DNA of 64,000 nucleotides from Microbacterium festucae (lineage in GTDB: Bacteria; Actinomycetota; Actinomycetes; Actinomycetales; Microbacteriaceae). Within the stretch, counting starts at the first letter, position 1. Each line of letters starts with the position of its first letter. Below the pieces are notes generated by a model. It was given only the letters and a program-made list of their open reading frames with translations, made no database searches and was not told where the DNA came from. Location: assembly GCF_025421715.1 (NCBI RefSeq), contig NZ_JAOEFC010000002.1:839831-903830 (forward strand), in the 5' to 3' direction. The translations under genes were made by a program, and so were the position numbers. This document shows, piece by piece, positions 35,270 through 43,001 of the stretch.

Positions 35270-36973
35270 ATGCGCTTCACCACCCGCGTGCTGCTGCTGC
35301 AGCTGGCGACCGTCGCCGGCGTGGTCGTGGTGTGCACGGTGGTCTTCCTGTTGCTGGGCGTGCAGCAGCTGCGCGCTGAGGCCGAGAGCTCGGCGCTGAA
35401 CATCGCCCGCACGATCGCCGAAGACCCGCAGGTGCGCGCCGAGGTGACCGCCGTCTCCGCCCTGCCCGGCGACCCGACCGCCGCCGCCCTCGAAGACGGC
35501 CCGCTGCAGGCGTATGCCGGCGCGGTCACCGCACGCACCGGCACCCTGTTCGTCGTGATCGCCGACGACCGCGGCATCCGCCTCGCCCATCCGGATGCGG
35601 GCCTGCTCGGCCGGCCGGTCAGCACCGACTTCACCGAGGTGCTCGCCGGCAACGAGGTGGTCACGTGGGAGCGGGGCACCCTGGGCGTGTCGGCGCGCGC
35701 GAAGGTGCCGATCCTGCCGCCGGGCGGCGGTGTGCCGGTGGGCGAGGTGAGCGTCGGCTTCGAGCCGGCGAGCGTCTTCGACGACCTGCCCGCCCTCATC
35801 GCCGGCATCGCGGCGGCGGCGGTGGGCGCGCTGGCGCTCGGCGTGCTCGCCGCGCTCGTGCTGCGGCGCCGATTCGAGCGGCTGACCCTGGGCCTGCAGC
35901 CCGAAGAGCTCGTCGCCCTCGTGCAGACCCAGGCCGCCGTGCTCGACGGCGTCGGCGACGGCGTGGTCGCATTGAGCGGTGACGGCGTGGTGCGGGTGTG
36001 CAACGACGATGCCGCGCGGCTGCTGGGCATCCCGGATGCCGTGGGCACACCGTTCGCGCAGCTCGGGCTGCCCGCCGAGATCGTCGCCGCCGTCGCTGAG
36101 GGCACCGCCCGCGACGGCGTGGTGGTGGGCTCCCACGTGGTCTACGTCGACGCGCAGCCGGTGTCGCATCAGGGGCGCCGGCTCGGGAGCGTGCTCATCG
36201 TGCGCGACCGCACCGACCTGCTGGCCCTCAGCGAGCGCCTCGAGTCGGTGCGCGCGCTGTCGGGGGCGCTGCGGGTGCAGCGGCACGAGTTCGCCAACCG
36301 GCTGCACGCCGCGGCGGGGCTGCTGGATGCCGGTCGTCACGCCGAGGCGCGGGCGTTCCTGGCCGGGCAGCTGGAGCGCGGGCCGGTCGATCTCGCGGTG
36401 GCGGGCATCGAGCTGGTCACCGATCCGGTGCTGCAGTCGCTCGTGGGCGCGAAGGCGATCGAGGCGGCCGAGCGCGGTGTGGCGCTGCGGGTGGGTCCCG
36501 ACACGCTGCTGCTGCGTCCGCTCGCCGAGGTCGAAGACGTCGCGGCGGTGCTCGGCAACCTCGTCGACAACGCCGTCTCGGCCGCCGTCGCCGCCGCCGA
36601 GCCGTGCTGGGTCGAGGTGTCGTTCTTCGGCGACGGGACCGATCTCGTGCTCACCGTCGCCGACTCCGGCGCCGGCGTCGCCACCGGCGCCGCGCCGTTC
36701 GAGCGCCGCGCCCAGCCCGACGACGACCGCCTGCACGGTCTCGGCGTCGGCCTGCCGCTCTCGCGCGATCTCGCCCGCCGCCGCGGCGGCGACCTCTGGA
36801 TCGCCGATCCCGGCGGCACCGCTCCCGGCGGCGCCGATCCCGACGGTCCCCAACCCGGCGGCACCGATCCCAACGGCCCGGATGCCGACGGCCCGGGCAC
36901 CGGCGCCGTGTTCGCCGCCCGGTTGCCCGGCGTGCTGCGCGCCCCCACCACGCCCGAGGAGTCCTCCCCATGA
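35270..36973 (+). CDS. CitA/DcuS-type sensor histidine kinase
   Basis: A 567-residue sensor: membrane segment about 7-29, extracytoplasmic PDC/Cache domain (about 30-175, with FVVIADDRGIRLAHPD and GRPVSTDF), second membrane segment about 178-203, cytoplasmic PAS (about 220-320), then the kinase. Phospho-acceptor His339 lies in QRHEFANRLHAAAGLL; N box NLVDNAV (430-436); DSGAG at 465. An unusual Gly/Pro/Asp-rich stretch (about 514-545) interrupts the end of the ATPase domain before GAVFAARLPG. The ATG start is preceded by AAGGGA. The response-regulator gene overlaps its end by four bases. Confidence 0.92.
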   Translation: MRFTTRVLLLQLATVAGVVVVCTVVFLLLGVQQLRAEAESSALNIARTIAEDPQVRAEVTAVSALPGDPTAAALEDGPLQAYAGAVTARTGTLFVVIADDRGIRLAHPDAGLLGRPVSTDFTEVLAGNEVVTWERGTLGVSARAKVPILPPGGGVPVGEVSVGFEPASVFDDLPALIAGIAAAAVGALALGVLAALVLRRRFERLTLGLQPEELVALVQTQAAVLDGVGDGVVALSGDGVVRVCNDDAARLLGIPDAVGTPFAQLGLPAEIVAAVAEGTARDGVVVGSHVVYVDAQPVSHQGRRLGSVLIVRDRTDLLALSERLESVRALSGALRVQRHEFANRLHAAAGLLDAGRHAEARAFLAGQLERGPVDLAVAGIELVTDPVLQSLVGAKAIEAAERGVALRVGPDTLLLRPLAEVEDVAAVLGNLVDNAVSAAVAAAEPCWVEVSFFGDGTDLVLTVADSGAGVATGAAPFERRAQPDDDRLHGLGVGLPLSRDLARRRGGDLWIADPGGTAPGGADPDGPQPGGTDPNGPDADGPGTGAVFAARLPGVLRAPTTPEESSP

Positions 36974-37617
36974 CCGCACCCGTTCTCGTCCTCGTGATCG
37001 ACGACGACTTCCGCGTCGCCGGGCTGCACCGCGACATCGTCGCCGAGCGCCCCGGCTACCGCGCCCTGGAGCCGGCCCGCACCCTGCACGAGGCAGCGGC
37101 GGCCATCCGCGACCACCGCCCCGATCTGCTGCTGATCGACGCCTACCTCCCCGACGGCGACGGCATCTCCTTCCTCGCCGCCGCCGACGTCGACGGGTTC
37201 GTGCTGTCGGCGGCGACCGAGGCGGCCGCCGTGCGCCGGGCGCTGCGCGCGGGTGCGCTGGGCTATCTGACCAAGCCGTTCGAGCGCCGCGCGCTGGTCG
37301 ACCTGCTCGACCGGTACCTGCGCTACCGCAACCTGCTCTCCGGCGGCACACTCGGCCAGGCCGACATCGACCGCGCGCTGGCGGTGCTGCACGGCGGCGG
37401 CGAGGGCGCATCGCTGTCGCGAGGCGCCACCGAGCAGCTGATCCTCGCCGCCCTCGGCGACGGCGAGGCCTCGGCCAGCGAGATCGCCGAGCGCGCCGGC
37501 ATCTCGCGGGCCACCGCGCAGCGCCACCTGTCGGCGCTGGCGACCCGCGGCGGCATCCAGGTGCGCCTGCAGTACGGCACGACCGGGCGCCCCGAGCACC
37601 GCTACGCCGCACGGTGA
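36970..37617 (+). CDS. CitB/DcuR-type response regulator
   Basis: A 215-residue regulator. Receiver domain with the acidic pocket IDDDF (11-13), phospho-acceptor Asp57 in LLIDAYLPDGDG, and Lys102 in YLTKPFERR. A C-terminal helix-turn-helix follows (SEIAERAGISRATAQRHLSA, about 168-187). It is the partner of the overlapping sensor kinase and probably controls the divergent citrate transporter. Confidence 0.93.
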   Translation: MTAPVLVLVIDDDFRVAGLHRDIVAERPGYRALEPARTLHEAAAAIRDHRPDLLLIDAYLPDGDGISFLAAADVDGFVLSAATEAAAVRRALRAGALGYLTKPFERRALVDLLDRYLRYRNLLSGGTLGQADIDRALAVLHGGGEGASLSRGATEQLILAALGDGEASASEIAERAGISRATAQRHLSALATRGGIQVRLQYGTTGRPEHRYAAR

Positions 37618-37627
37618 ACGCGCTCGA

Positions 37628-37633
37628 TAGGCT
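37628..37633 (+). promoter_or_regulatory. -10 box of the DUF4921 gene, leaderless type
   Basis: TAGGCT, six bases before GTG 37640; it lies just after the response-regulator stop, so the next gene has its own promoter. Confidence 0.5.
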
Positions 37634-37639
37634 GGCAGG

Positions 37640-38929
37640 GTGAGCGATGCGGCACCTGTCCACCGGATGCCGGACGGCACGGTCAAACAGGTGGGACCCC
37701 TCACCGGCACATCGGTGTGGACCGTTCCGGGCCGGGCTCACCGGCCGCTGGCCCCTCCCCGCGAGCAGGTGCGGGAGCTCGTCCCGGGCGACGAGCGCCG
37801 ACTGTGCGCGTTCTGCGTCGACCGCTACCTCGAGACCACTCCCGAGAAGGCACGGCTGATCGGCCCCGACTTCGACGAGGTGCGCCGCGTGCCGGCATCC
37901 GCGCTGTTCGCGCAGGACGCGCAGTTCCGCCGCTTCGCGAACCTCTTCGAGATCGTCTCGGCCGAGTACTGGCGCGAGAACCACGGCTTCCGTCAGCCGG
38001 CGGCGGTGTTCGAGTGGGCGCAGGACTATCTCACCGACCCCGTCGGCCTCGAGCACATCACCGCGCTGGCCGCCATCCGCGCCCGCGCCTCGGGCACCGA
38101 GACCTCGCTCGAAGAAGCGGCGCTCGACCTGCTCGGAGGCTCGCACGACGTGATCGTCGCCCGCCGTCACGTCGTCGACGGCGCCACCCACGACGACCAG
38201 CTCGTCTCGTCGGGCGAGCTCACCCCCGATGAGCATGCCGCCTACGTCGCCTTCACGGTGCGCTCGCTGGCCGAGATCGAAGCCGCGCAGCCGCACGCGG
38301 CCTACGTGGCCGTGTTCCAGAACTGGCTGCGCCCGGCGGGCGCCTCGTTCGAGCATCTGCACAAGCAGCTCGTGGCGATCGACGAGCACGGCCCGCAGGT
38401 CGACCGCGAGCTGCGCATGCTCGCCGCCGACCGCGGGCTCTACCAGCACCGCATCGCCGACGTGGCCGTCGAGCAGCGACTGCTGGTGGCCGCCACCGAC
38501 GGCGCCGTCGCCTTCGCCGGCATCGGGCATCGCTATCCGTCGTTCGAGGTGTACTCGACCGCGGCCGAGAACCTGCCGCACGAGCACTCCGAGCGCGGCG
38601 TGCGCGCCGTCTCCGACCTCGTCCACGCGCTGCACGCGGCCACCGGGGTGCACGTGCCCACCAACGAGGAGTGGCACTACCGTCCGCGGCGTGCGCCGTG
38701 GCCGATGCCGTGGCGCGTGCTCGTCAAGTGGCGCATCTCCACGCCGGCCGGCTTCGAGGGCGGCACCAAGGTGTACGTCAACACGATCGACCCGTGGGAG
38801 CTGCGCCGGCGGGCAGTGGTCGAGCTCGAGCGGCTGCGCGGCGAGGGACGCCTGGCCCCCGGCATCCGCATCGGCGATGAGTGCGTCGCCGCCGACGCCC
38901 ACCTGCGCTACGCCGACGAGGCGCTGTGA
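37640..38929 (+). CDS. DUF4921 protein, GalT/HIT-like
   Basis: A 429-residue protein of the DUF4921 group. A CAFC pair near residue 55 and ASFEHLHKQLVAI near 240 resemble the metal site and the His-x-His-x-Gln motif of galactose-1-phosphate uridylyltransferase and HIT proteins, so a nucleotide-transfer or hydrolysis role is possible but unproven. The C-terminal half carries WHYRPRRAPWPMPWRVLVKW and is well conserved in actinobacteria. Its last codons overlap the methyltransferase start by four bases. Confidence 0.8.
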   Translation: MSDAAPVHRMPDGTVKQVGPLTGTSVWTVPGRAHRPLAPPREQVRELVPGDERRLCAFCVDRYLETTPEKARLIGPDFDEVRRVPASALFAQDAQFRRFANLFEIVSAEYWRENHGFRQPAAVFEWAQDYLTDPVGLEHITALAAIRARASGTETSLEEAALDLLGGSHDVIVARRHVVDGATHDDQLVSSGELTPDEHAAYVAFTVRSLAEIEAAQPHAAYVAVFQNWLRPAGASFEHLHKQLVAIDEHGPQVDRELRMLAADRGLYQHRIADVAVEQRLLVAATDGAVAFAGIGHRYPSFEVYSTAAENLPHEHSERGVRAVSDLVHALHAATGVHVPTNEEWHYRPRRAPWPMPWRVLVKWRISTPAGFEGGTKVYVNTIDPWELRRRAVVELERLRGEGRLAPGIRIGDECVAADAHLRYADEAL

Positions 38930-40047
38930 GCTTCGCGTTCGAGCGCCTGCGGCGCCGCCCCGACATCGAGGCCCCCGACCTGGTGGCCGTCGACGCCGCC
39001 GACCGGCTGATCCTCGACGAGTCGGCCGCGGTGCGTGCCGGGCTCGGCGCGGGCGAGCTGGTCGTCATCGGCGATGCCTACGGGGCGCTCACCCTCGCCG
39101 CCGTGCACGAGGGCGCCACCGATGTGCGCGTGCATCAGGATGCCGTCACCGGCGAGCTGGCCCTAGCCGCCAACGCCGTCGCGGCGGGTGGTGCGGGAGC
39201 GTTCCGCTCGCTCCCGCTCACCGCCGAGCTCGTGCGCGGTGCGCGCGTGGTGCTGCTGCGACTGCCGCGGAGCCTGGACGCCCTGGCCGACATCGCCGAT
39301 CTGATCGCCGCCCACGCCCACCCGGATGTGGTCGTGGTGGCCGGTGGCCGCGTCAAGCACATGACGCTGTCGATGAACGAGGTGCTGCGCGCCCGTTTCG
39401 ACCGCCTCGACGTCTCGCACGCCCGGCAGAAGTCCCGGGTGCTCACCGCCCGCGCTCCCCGTGCCGACGCGCGCGACCCGCAGCCGCGCCGCGCCGTGGT
39501 GGACGGGCTGACCGTCGTCGCGTACGGCGGCGTGTTCGCCGGCGCGCGCCTCGACGTCGGCACGCGCCTGCTGCTGCGCACCCTGCCCGAGGAGCTTCCC
39601 GGCGGCACGCCCGACGACCCGTGGATCGATTTCGCCTGCGGCACCGGAATCGTCGCGACGAGCCTGGCGCTCGGGCATCCCGACGCCGCCGTGCACGCCA
39701 GCGACACCTCGGCCGCCGCCGTCGCCTCGGCGCGGGCCACCGTCGCCGCCAACGGCGTCGGTGCGCGGGTGAGCGTCGTGCAGGACGACCTGCTCACGAC
39801 CCGGCTGGATGCCAGTGCGTCGTTCATCGCGCTGAACCCGCCGTTCCACAGCGGCGCCGCCGTGACCGACCGCCTCGCGCCGCGGCTGTTCGCCGACGCC
39901 GGGCGGGTGCTGCGCCCCGGGGGCGAGCTGTGGTGCGTGTGGAACTCGCCGCTGGAGTACCGCCCGGTGCTGGAGCGGCTGGTGGGGCCGACCCGTCAGG
40001 TGACGCGCAACCCCAAGTTCACCGTCACCGTCTCCCTGGCCCGCTGA
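38926..40047 (+). CDS. Class I SAM-dependent methyltransferase, RlmG/RsmC-like
   Basis: A 373-residue protein with the two-lobe layout of guanine-N2 rRNA methyltransferases: a degenerate N-terminal lobe (1-190) and an active C-terminal lobe. Seen: WIDFACGTGIVATSLAL (SAM-binding motif I), VHASDTSAAAVASA (motif II) and FIALNPPFHSG, the Asn-Pro-Pro-Phe catalytic word for methylation of an exocyclic amine. The likely target is a guanine of 16S or 23S rRNA; which one is not decided. GTG start coupled to the preceding gene. Confidence 0.85.
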   Translation: MSFAFERLRRRPDIEAPDLVAVDAADRLILDESAAVRAGLGAGELVVIGDAYGALTLAAVHEGATDVRVHQDAVTGELALAANAVAAGGAGAFRSLPLTAELVRGARVVLLRLPRSLDALADIADLIAAHAHPDVVVVAGGRVKHMTLSMNEVLRARFDRLDVSHARQKSRVLTARAPRADARDPQPRRAVVDGLTVVAYGGVFAGARLDVGTRLLLRTLPEELPGGTPDDPWIDFACGTGIVATSLALGHPDAAVHASDTSAAAVASARATVAANGVGARVSVVQDDLLTTRLDASASFIALNPPFHSGAAVTDRLAPRLFADAGRVLRPGGELWCVWNSPLEYRPVLERLVGPTRQVTRNPKFTVTVSLAR

Positions 40048-40429
40048 CCGCACGGGTCGCCCACAGCGCCCAGGCCACCAGCACAGGCTGGAGGAACAGC
40101 CGCACCAGGCGCTTGGTGTCGGTGTCGAGGCCCGGCGCCGAACGGCCCGTGCGCCACTGGTGCACGTTGCCGGGGAAGACCGCCACGAAGAAGGCGGCCA
40201 CGGCGGCTCCCACGCGCACGCGCTCGCGGGGCAGGGCGACGAGGGCGGCGGCCAGGGCGATCTCCGCGGCGCCCGAGACCACGACGATCGTGTCTTTGTC
40301 GGTGCGCAGCAGCCGCGTGGCCCAATCGGGCACGGTGATGCGGAATCCGCGGCGCAGGGTGGTGAGGTGGGCGAGGCCGGCGGCGGCGAGGAGCCCGGCC
40401 AGAAGCCAGCGTGCGACGGTGCGGAGCAT
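40025..40429 (-). CDS. DoxX-like membrane protein (second paralogue)
   Basis: A 134-residue, four-segment membrane protein sharing with the gene at 33149-33529 the words TVARWLLAG, VSGAAEI, AAFFVAVFPGNV and LQPVLVAWALW (about half of positions by eye). Its 3' end overlaps the convergent methyltransferase gene by 23 bases. Function unknown. Start set by ATG with TAGGGT six bases upstream. Confidence 0.8.
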   Translation of the reverse strand: MLRTVARWLLAGLLAAAGLAHLTTLRRGFRITVPDWATRLLRTDKDTIVVVSGAAEIALAAALVALPRERVRVGAAVAAFFVAVFPGNVHQWRTGRSAPGLDTDTKRLVRLFLQPVLVAWALWATRAVSGPGRR

Positions 40430-40435
40430 CCCCTC

Positions 40436-40441
40436 ACCCTA
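40436..40441 (-). promoter_or_regulatory. -10 box of the second DoxX-like gene, leaderless type
   Basis: TAGGGT on the minus strand, six bases before ATG 40429. Confidence 0.45.
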
Positions 40442-40459
40442 ACGCCGTGGCGGCGCGGG

Positions 40460-40924
40460 TCAGCCGCGTCCGCCGGGAGGGCCCACCAGCAGCAGCACCA
40501 CGTAGAGGGCGACCAGCGCCACCGCCAGCGCACCGAACAGCAGCCACGGGCGGCGCAGCAGCCACGCGAGCGGCCGGTCGTACCAGCGACGGTCGGGCGC
40601 TGCCGGGTCGGGCGCGATGCGCCACTCCCCCTCCAGCAGCCCGCGCCGCTGCACCCACATCTCGACCGGGATGGTCGCATAGGGCACGATCGCGGCGGCG
40701 AGCGCGGCCACGCTCGGTCCCGGACGCCAGCGGTTGTTCAGCATCACGAGCACGACGGTGGCGCCGTAGGAGAGGAAGACGAACCCGTGCACCGCGCCGC
40801 CGATGGTGACCGCGAGGTCCCAGCCCAGGGTGGCGCGCAGCACGAGGCCGCCCAGCAGCAGGGTCCACGACACCGCCTCGGCGAAGGCGAGCGTGCGGAA
40901 CAGCGGACGAGGTCGACGAAGCAT
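40460..40924 (-). CDS. DUF3817 membrane protein
   Basis: A 154-residue integral membrane protein. The N-terminal part (FRTLAFAEAVSWTLLLGGL, then VHGFVFLSYGATVVLVML) is the DUF3817 domain common in actinobacteria, with three membrane segments. A polar loop with WRIAPDPAAPDRRWYDRPLA and one further C-terminal membrane segment follow. Role unknown. Confidence 0.82.
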   Translation of the reverse strand: MLRRPRPLFRTLAFAEAVSWTLLLGGLVLRATLGWDLAVTIGGAVHGFVFLSYGATVVLVMLNNRWRPGPSVAALAAAIVPYATIPVEMWVQRRGLLEGEWRIAPDPAAPDRRWYDRPLAWLLRRPWLLFGALAVALVALYVVLLLVGPPGGRG

Positions 40925-40930
40925 ACCTTC

Positions 40931-40936
40931 AGCCTA
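40931..40936 (-). promoter_or_regulatory. -10 box of the DUF3817 gene, leaderless type
   Basis: TAGGCT on the minus strand, six bases before ATG 40924. Confidence 0.5.
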
Positions 40937-40959
40937 TCTGAAGGATCTCGGACCCCGTG

Positions 40960-41370
40960 TCAGACGATGCCGGCGCGGATGCCGTCGAGCGAGGCCGCGA
41001 CCTTGGGCAGGCGCTGGGTGAGAGCGCCGTCGAGCTGGGCGAGGCGATCGCGCGCCTCGGTGAGCACCCGGGCGCCCTTGGGCGTGACGTTGAGATCGGA
41101 TGCCGCGCCGGCGTGGGCCGTCGCATCCTGCACGAGCCCCTCGTCGACGAGCGTCTTGACCGCCGTGTGCGCGGACTGCACCGTGATGTGGGAACGGCGG
41201 GCCAGCTCGGAGAACGAGATCCCGGGCTCGGCGTAGATGTGGCCGAGCAGACCGAACTTGCGGGTGGAGATGCCGAGGTCGCGCAGCACGGCGGCCAACT
41301 GCGCCTCCCACATCGCCGACACCGCGAGCAGCGCGATCACCGGACTGAAGCGCGGGCTCTCCTGACTCAT
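40960..41370 (-). CDS. MarR-family transcriptional regulator
   Basis: A 136-residue winged-helix regulator: LGHIYAEPGISFSELARRS and ITVQSAHTAVKTLVDEGLV form the helix-turn-helix and wing, flanked by dimerisation helices. In-frame codons exist upstream, but ATG 41370 is preferred because a TAGCAT box (41378-41383, minus strand) lies seven bases before it. Divergent from the VOC gene with 76 bases between, so it may control that gene and itself. Confidence 0.85.
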   Translation of the reverse strand: MSQESPRFSPVIALLAVSAMWEAQLAAVLRDLGISTRKFGLLGHIYAEPGISFSELARRSHITVQSAHTAVKTLVDEGLVQDATAHAGAASDLNVTPKGARVLTEARDRLAQLDGALTQRLPKVAASLDGIRAGIV

Positions 41371-41377
41371 GGGCACC

Positions 41378-41383
41378 ATGCTA
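41378..41383 (-). promoter_or_regulatory. -10 box of the MarR gene, leaderless type
   Basis: TAGCAT on the minus strand, seven bases before ATG 41370; it overlaps the upstream in-frame ATG at 41379 and argues against that start. Confidence 0.45.
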
Positions 41384-41446
41384 TCGACCCGTTCCGGATG
41401 TCCGCGGCCGGGCGTACCGTGAAATGACGACCGAGAGGACTGTGCC

Positions 41447-41818
41447 ATGGACTGGAAGATCGAGCTCATCTTCGTGCCGGTGACCGACGTCGACCGCGCG
41501 AAGGAGTTCTACACGCGCATCGGCTTCCACGCCGACCACGACGCCACCCCCTACCCCGGCGTGCGCTTCGTGCAGCTGACCCCGCCGGGCTCCGCCTGCT
41601 CGATCGCGATCGGCACGGGCCTGGGGTCGGGGGTCGAACCGGGCGGCCTCGATGTCATCCAGGTCGTCGTGGCCGACGCCGACGCCGCGCTCGCGCAGTT
41701 GCGTGAGGTCGGTGTCGACGCGCAGGGCGTCGACGAGCAGGACTGGGGCCGGTTCGTCACCTTCACCGACCCCGACGGCAACTCCTGGACCCTGCAGCAG
41801 CTGCCGGCGCGCGACTGA
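41447..41818 (+). CDS. VOC (glyoxalase/bleomycin-resistance)-family protein
   Basis: A 123-residue single-domain vicinal-oxygen-chelate protein: ELIFVPVTDVDRAKEFYTR at the N-terminus and VTFTDPDGNSWTLQQLP at the C-terminus are diagnostic. Could be a glyoxalase-like enzyme or drug-binding protein; the substrate cannot be read from sequence. GAGAGGA precedes the ATG, so unlike many neighbours this mRNA has a leader. Confidence 0.88.
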   Translation: MDWKIELIFVPVTDVDRAKEFYTRIGFHADHDATPYPGVRFVQLTPPGSACSIAIGTGLGSGVEPGGLDVIQVVVADADAALAQLREVGVDAQGVDEQDWGRFVTFTDPDGNSWTLQQLPARD

Positions 41819-41851
41819 CCGCACGCCGACCCGCGTCAGAGTCTCCTCCGC

Positions 41852-42916
41852 TCAGGGGGCGGGGGCGAGCGTGGCCGCGTCGATGACGAAGCGGTAGCGC
41901 ACGTCGGAGGCGAGCACGCGCTCGTAGGCCTCGTTGATCTGCTCCGCTGAGATGAGTTCCACGGCGGGGGCGATGTCGTGCGCGGCGCAGAAGTCGAGCA
42001 TCTCCTGCGTCTCGGCGATCGAGCCGATGCTGGAGCCGGCGAACGAGCGCCGGTTGCCGAACAGCGTGAACACGTGCAGGGGCAGCGCCTCGGGCGGTGC
42101 GCCCACGTTGACCATGGTGCCGTCCAGGCGCAGCAGGCGCAGGTAGGCGTCGAGGTCGAGCGGAGCGCTGACGGTGTTGATGATGAGGTCGAAGGAGTTG
42201 CGCAGCTGCTTCAGCACCGACGGGTCGGCGGTGGCGAGATGGCGGGTGGCGCCGAAGGCGAGGCTGTCGGCCTCCTTCGACGTCGTCTGCGAGAGCACGG
42301 TCACCTCGGCCCCCAGCGCGGCGGCGATCTTCACGGCCATGTGGCCGAGGCCGCCCATGCCGACGACGGCGACCTTCGTGCCGGGGCCGGCCTTCCAGTG
42401 GGCCAGCGGCGAGTAGGTGGTGATGCCGGCGCACAGCAGCGGCGCGGCGGCCTCGTAGGGGATCGACTCGGGCACGCGCAGCACGAAGTCGGTGTCGACG
42501 ACGATGTGCGTCGAGTAGCCGCCCTGGGTGATCGACCCGTCGCGGTCCACCGCCGCGTAGGTGCCGGTGTTGCCCTTCAGGCAGTAGTTCTCCATGCCGG
42601 CGAGGCAGTTCTCGCACTCGCGGCACGAGCCCACCATGCAGCCCACCCCCACGCGGTCGCCGACGGCGCGCGCGGTGACCTCGTCGCCCACCTCGACGAC
42701 TTCGCCGACGATCTCGTGACCCACCACCTGCGGGTAGGTGATCGGGCCCCAGTCGCCGCGAACGGTGTGGATGTCGGAGTGGCAGATCCCGGCGTAGCGG
42801 ATCTCGATGAGCACGTCCCGGGGCCCCACGGGGCGTCGCTCGATCGTGACGGGGACGAGCGGCTCGGTGGCCGACGGGGCGGCGTAGGCGTGGACGGTGC
42901 GCGCGGCGGTGTGCAT
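41852..42916 (-). CDS. Zinc-dependent NADP alcohol dehydrogenase (YahK/cinnamyl-alcohol-dehydrogenase type)
   Basis: A 354-residue medium-chain dehydrogenase. Catalytic zinc ligands in [11 protein letters not shown] and [10 protein letters not shown]; structural zinc lobe in [10 protein letters not shown] with a later Cys in ENYC; nucleotide motif [17 protein letters not shown]. This pattern matches YahK-like aldehyde reductases. ATG 42916 is chosen since a TACGCT box (42923-42928, minus strand) lies six bases upstream. Confidence 0.92.
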   Translation of the reverse strand: MHTAARTVHAYAAPSATEPLVPVTIERRPVGPRDVLIEIRYAGICHSDIHTVRGDWGPITYPQVVGHEIVGEVVEVGDEVTARAVGDRVGVGCMVGSCRECENCLAGMENYCLKGNTGTYAAVDRDGSITQGGYSTHIVVDTDFVLRVPESIPYEAAAPLLCAGITTYSPLAHWKAGPGTKVAVVGMGGLGHMAVKIAAALGAEVTVLSQTTSKEADSLAFGATRHLATADPSVLKQLRNSFDLIINTVSAPLDLDAYLRLLRLDGTMVNVGAPPEALPLHVFTLFGNRRSFAGSSIGSIAETQEMLDFCAAHDIAPAVELISAEQINEAYERVLASDVRYRFVIDAATLAPAP

Positions 42917-42922
42917 CCGTCC

Positions 42923-42928
42923 AGCGTA
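42923..42928 (-). promoter_or_regulatory. -10 box of the alcohol dehydrogenase gene, leaderless type
   Basis: TACGCT on the minus strand, six bases before ATG 42916. Confidence 0.45.
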
Positions 42929-42989
42929 TCCGCCGCACACGCGGCGGGGCCGTTCGGAGCAGACCGTATCGCTGGGACCGGCTGACCCC

Positions 42990-42995
42990 TAGAGT
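42990..42995 (+). promoter_or_regulatory. -10 box of the DUF2252 gene, leaderless type
   Basis: TAGAGT, six bases before ATG 43002. It touches the in-frame GTG at 42996, which therefore is unlikely to be the start. Confidence 0.5.
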
Positions 42996-43001
42996 GTGGC
43001 C

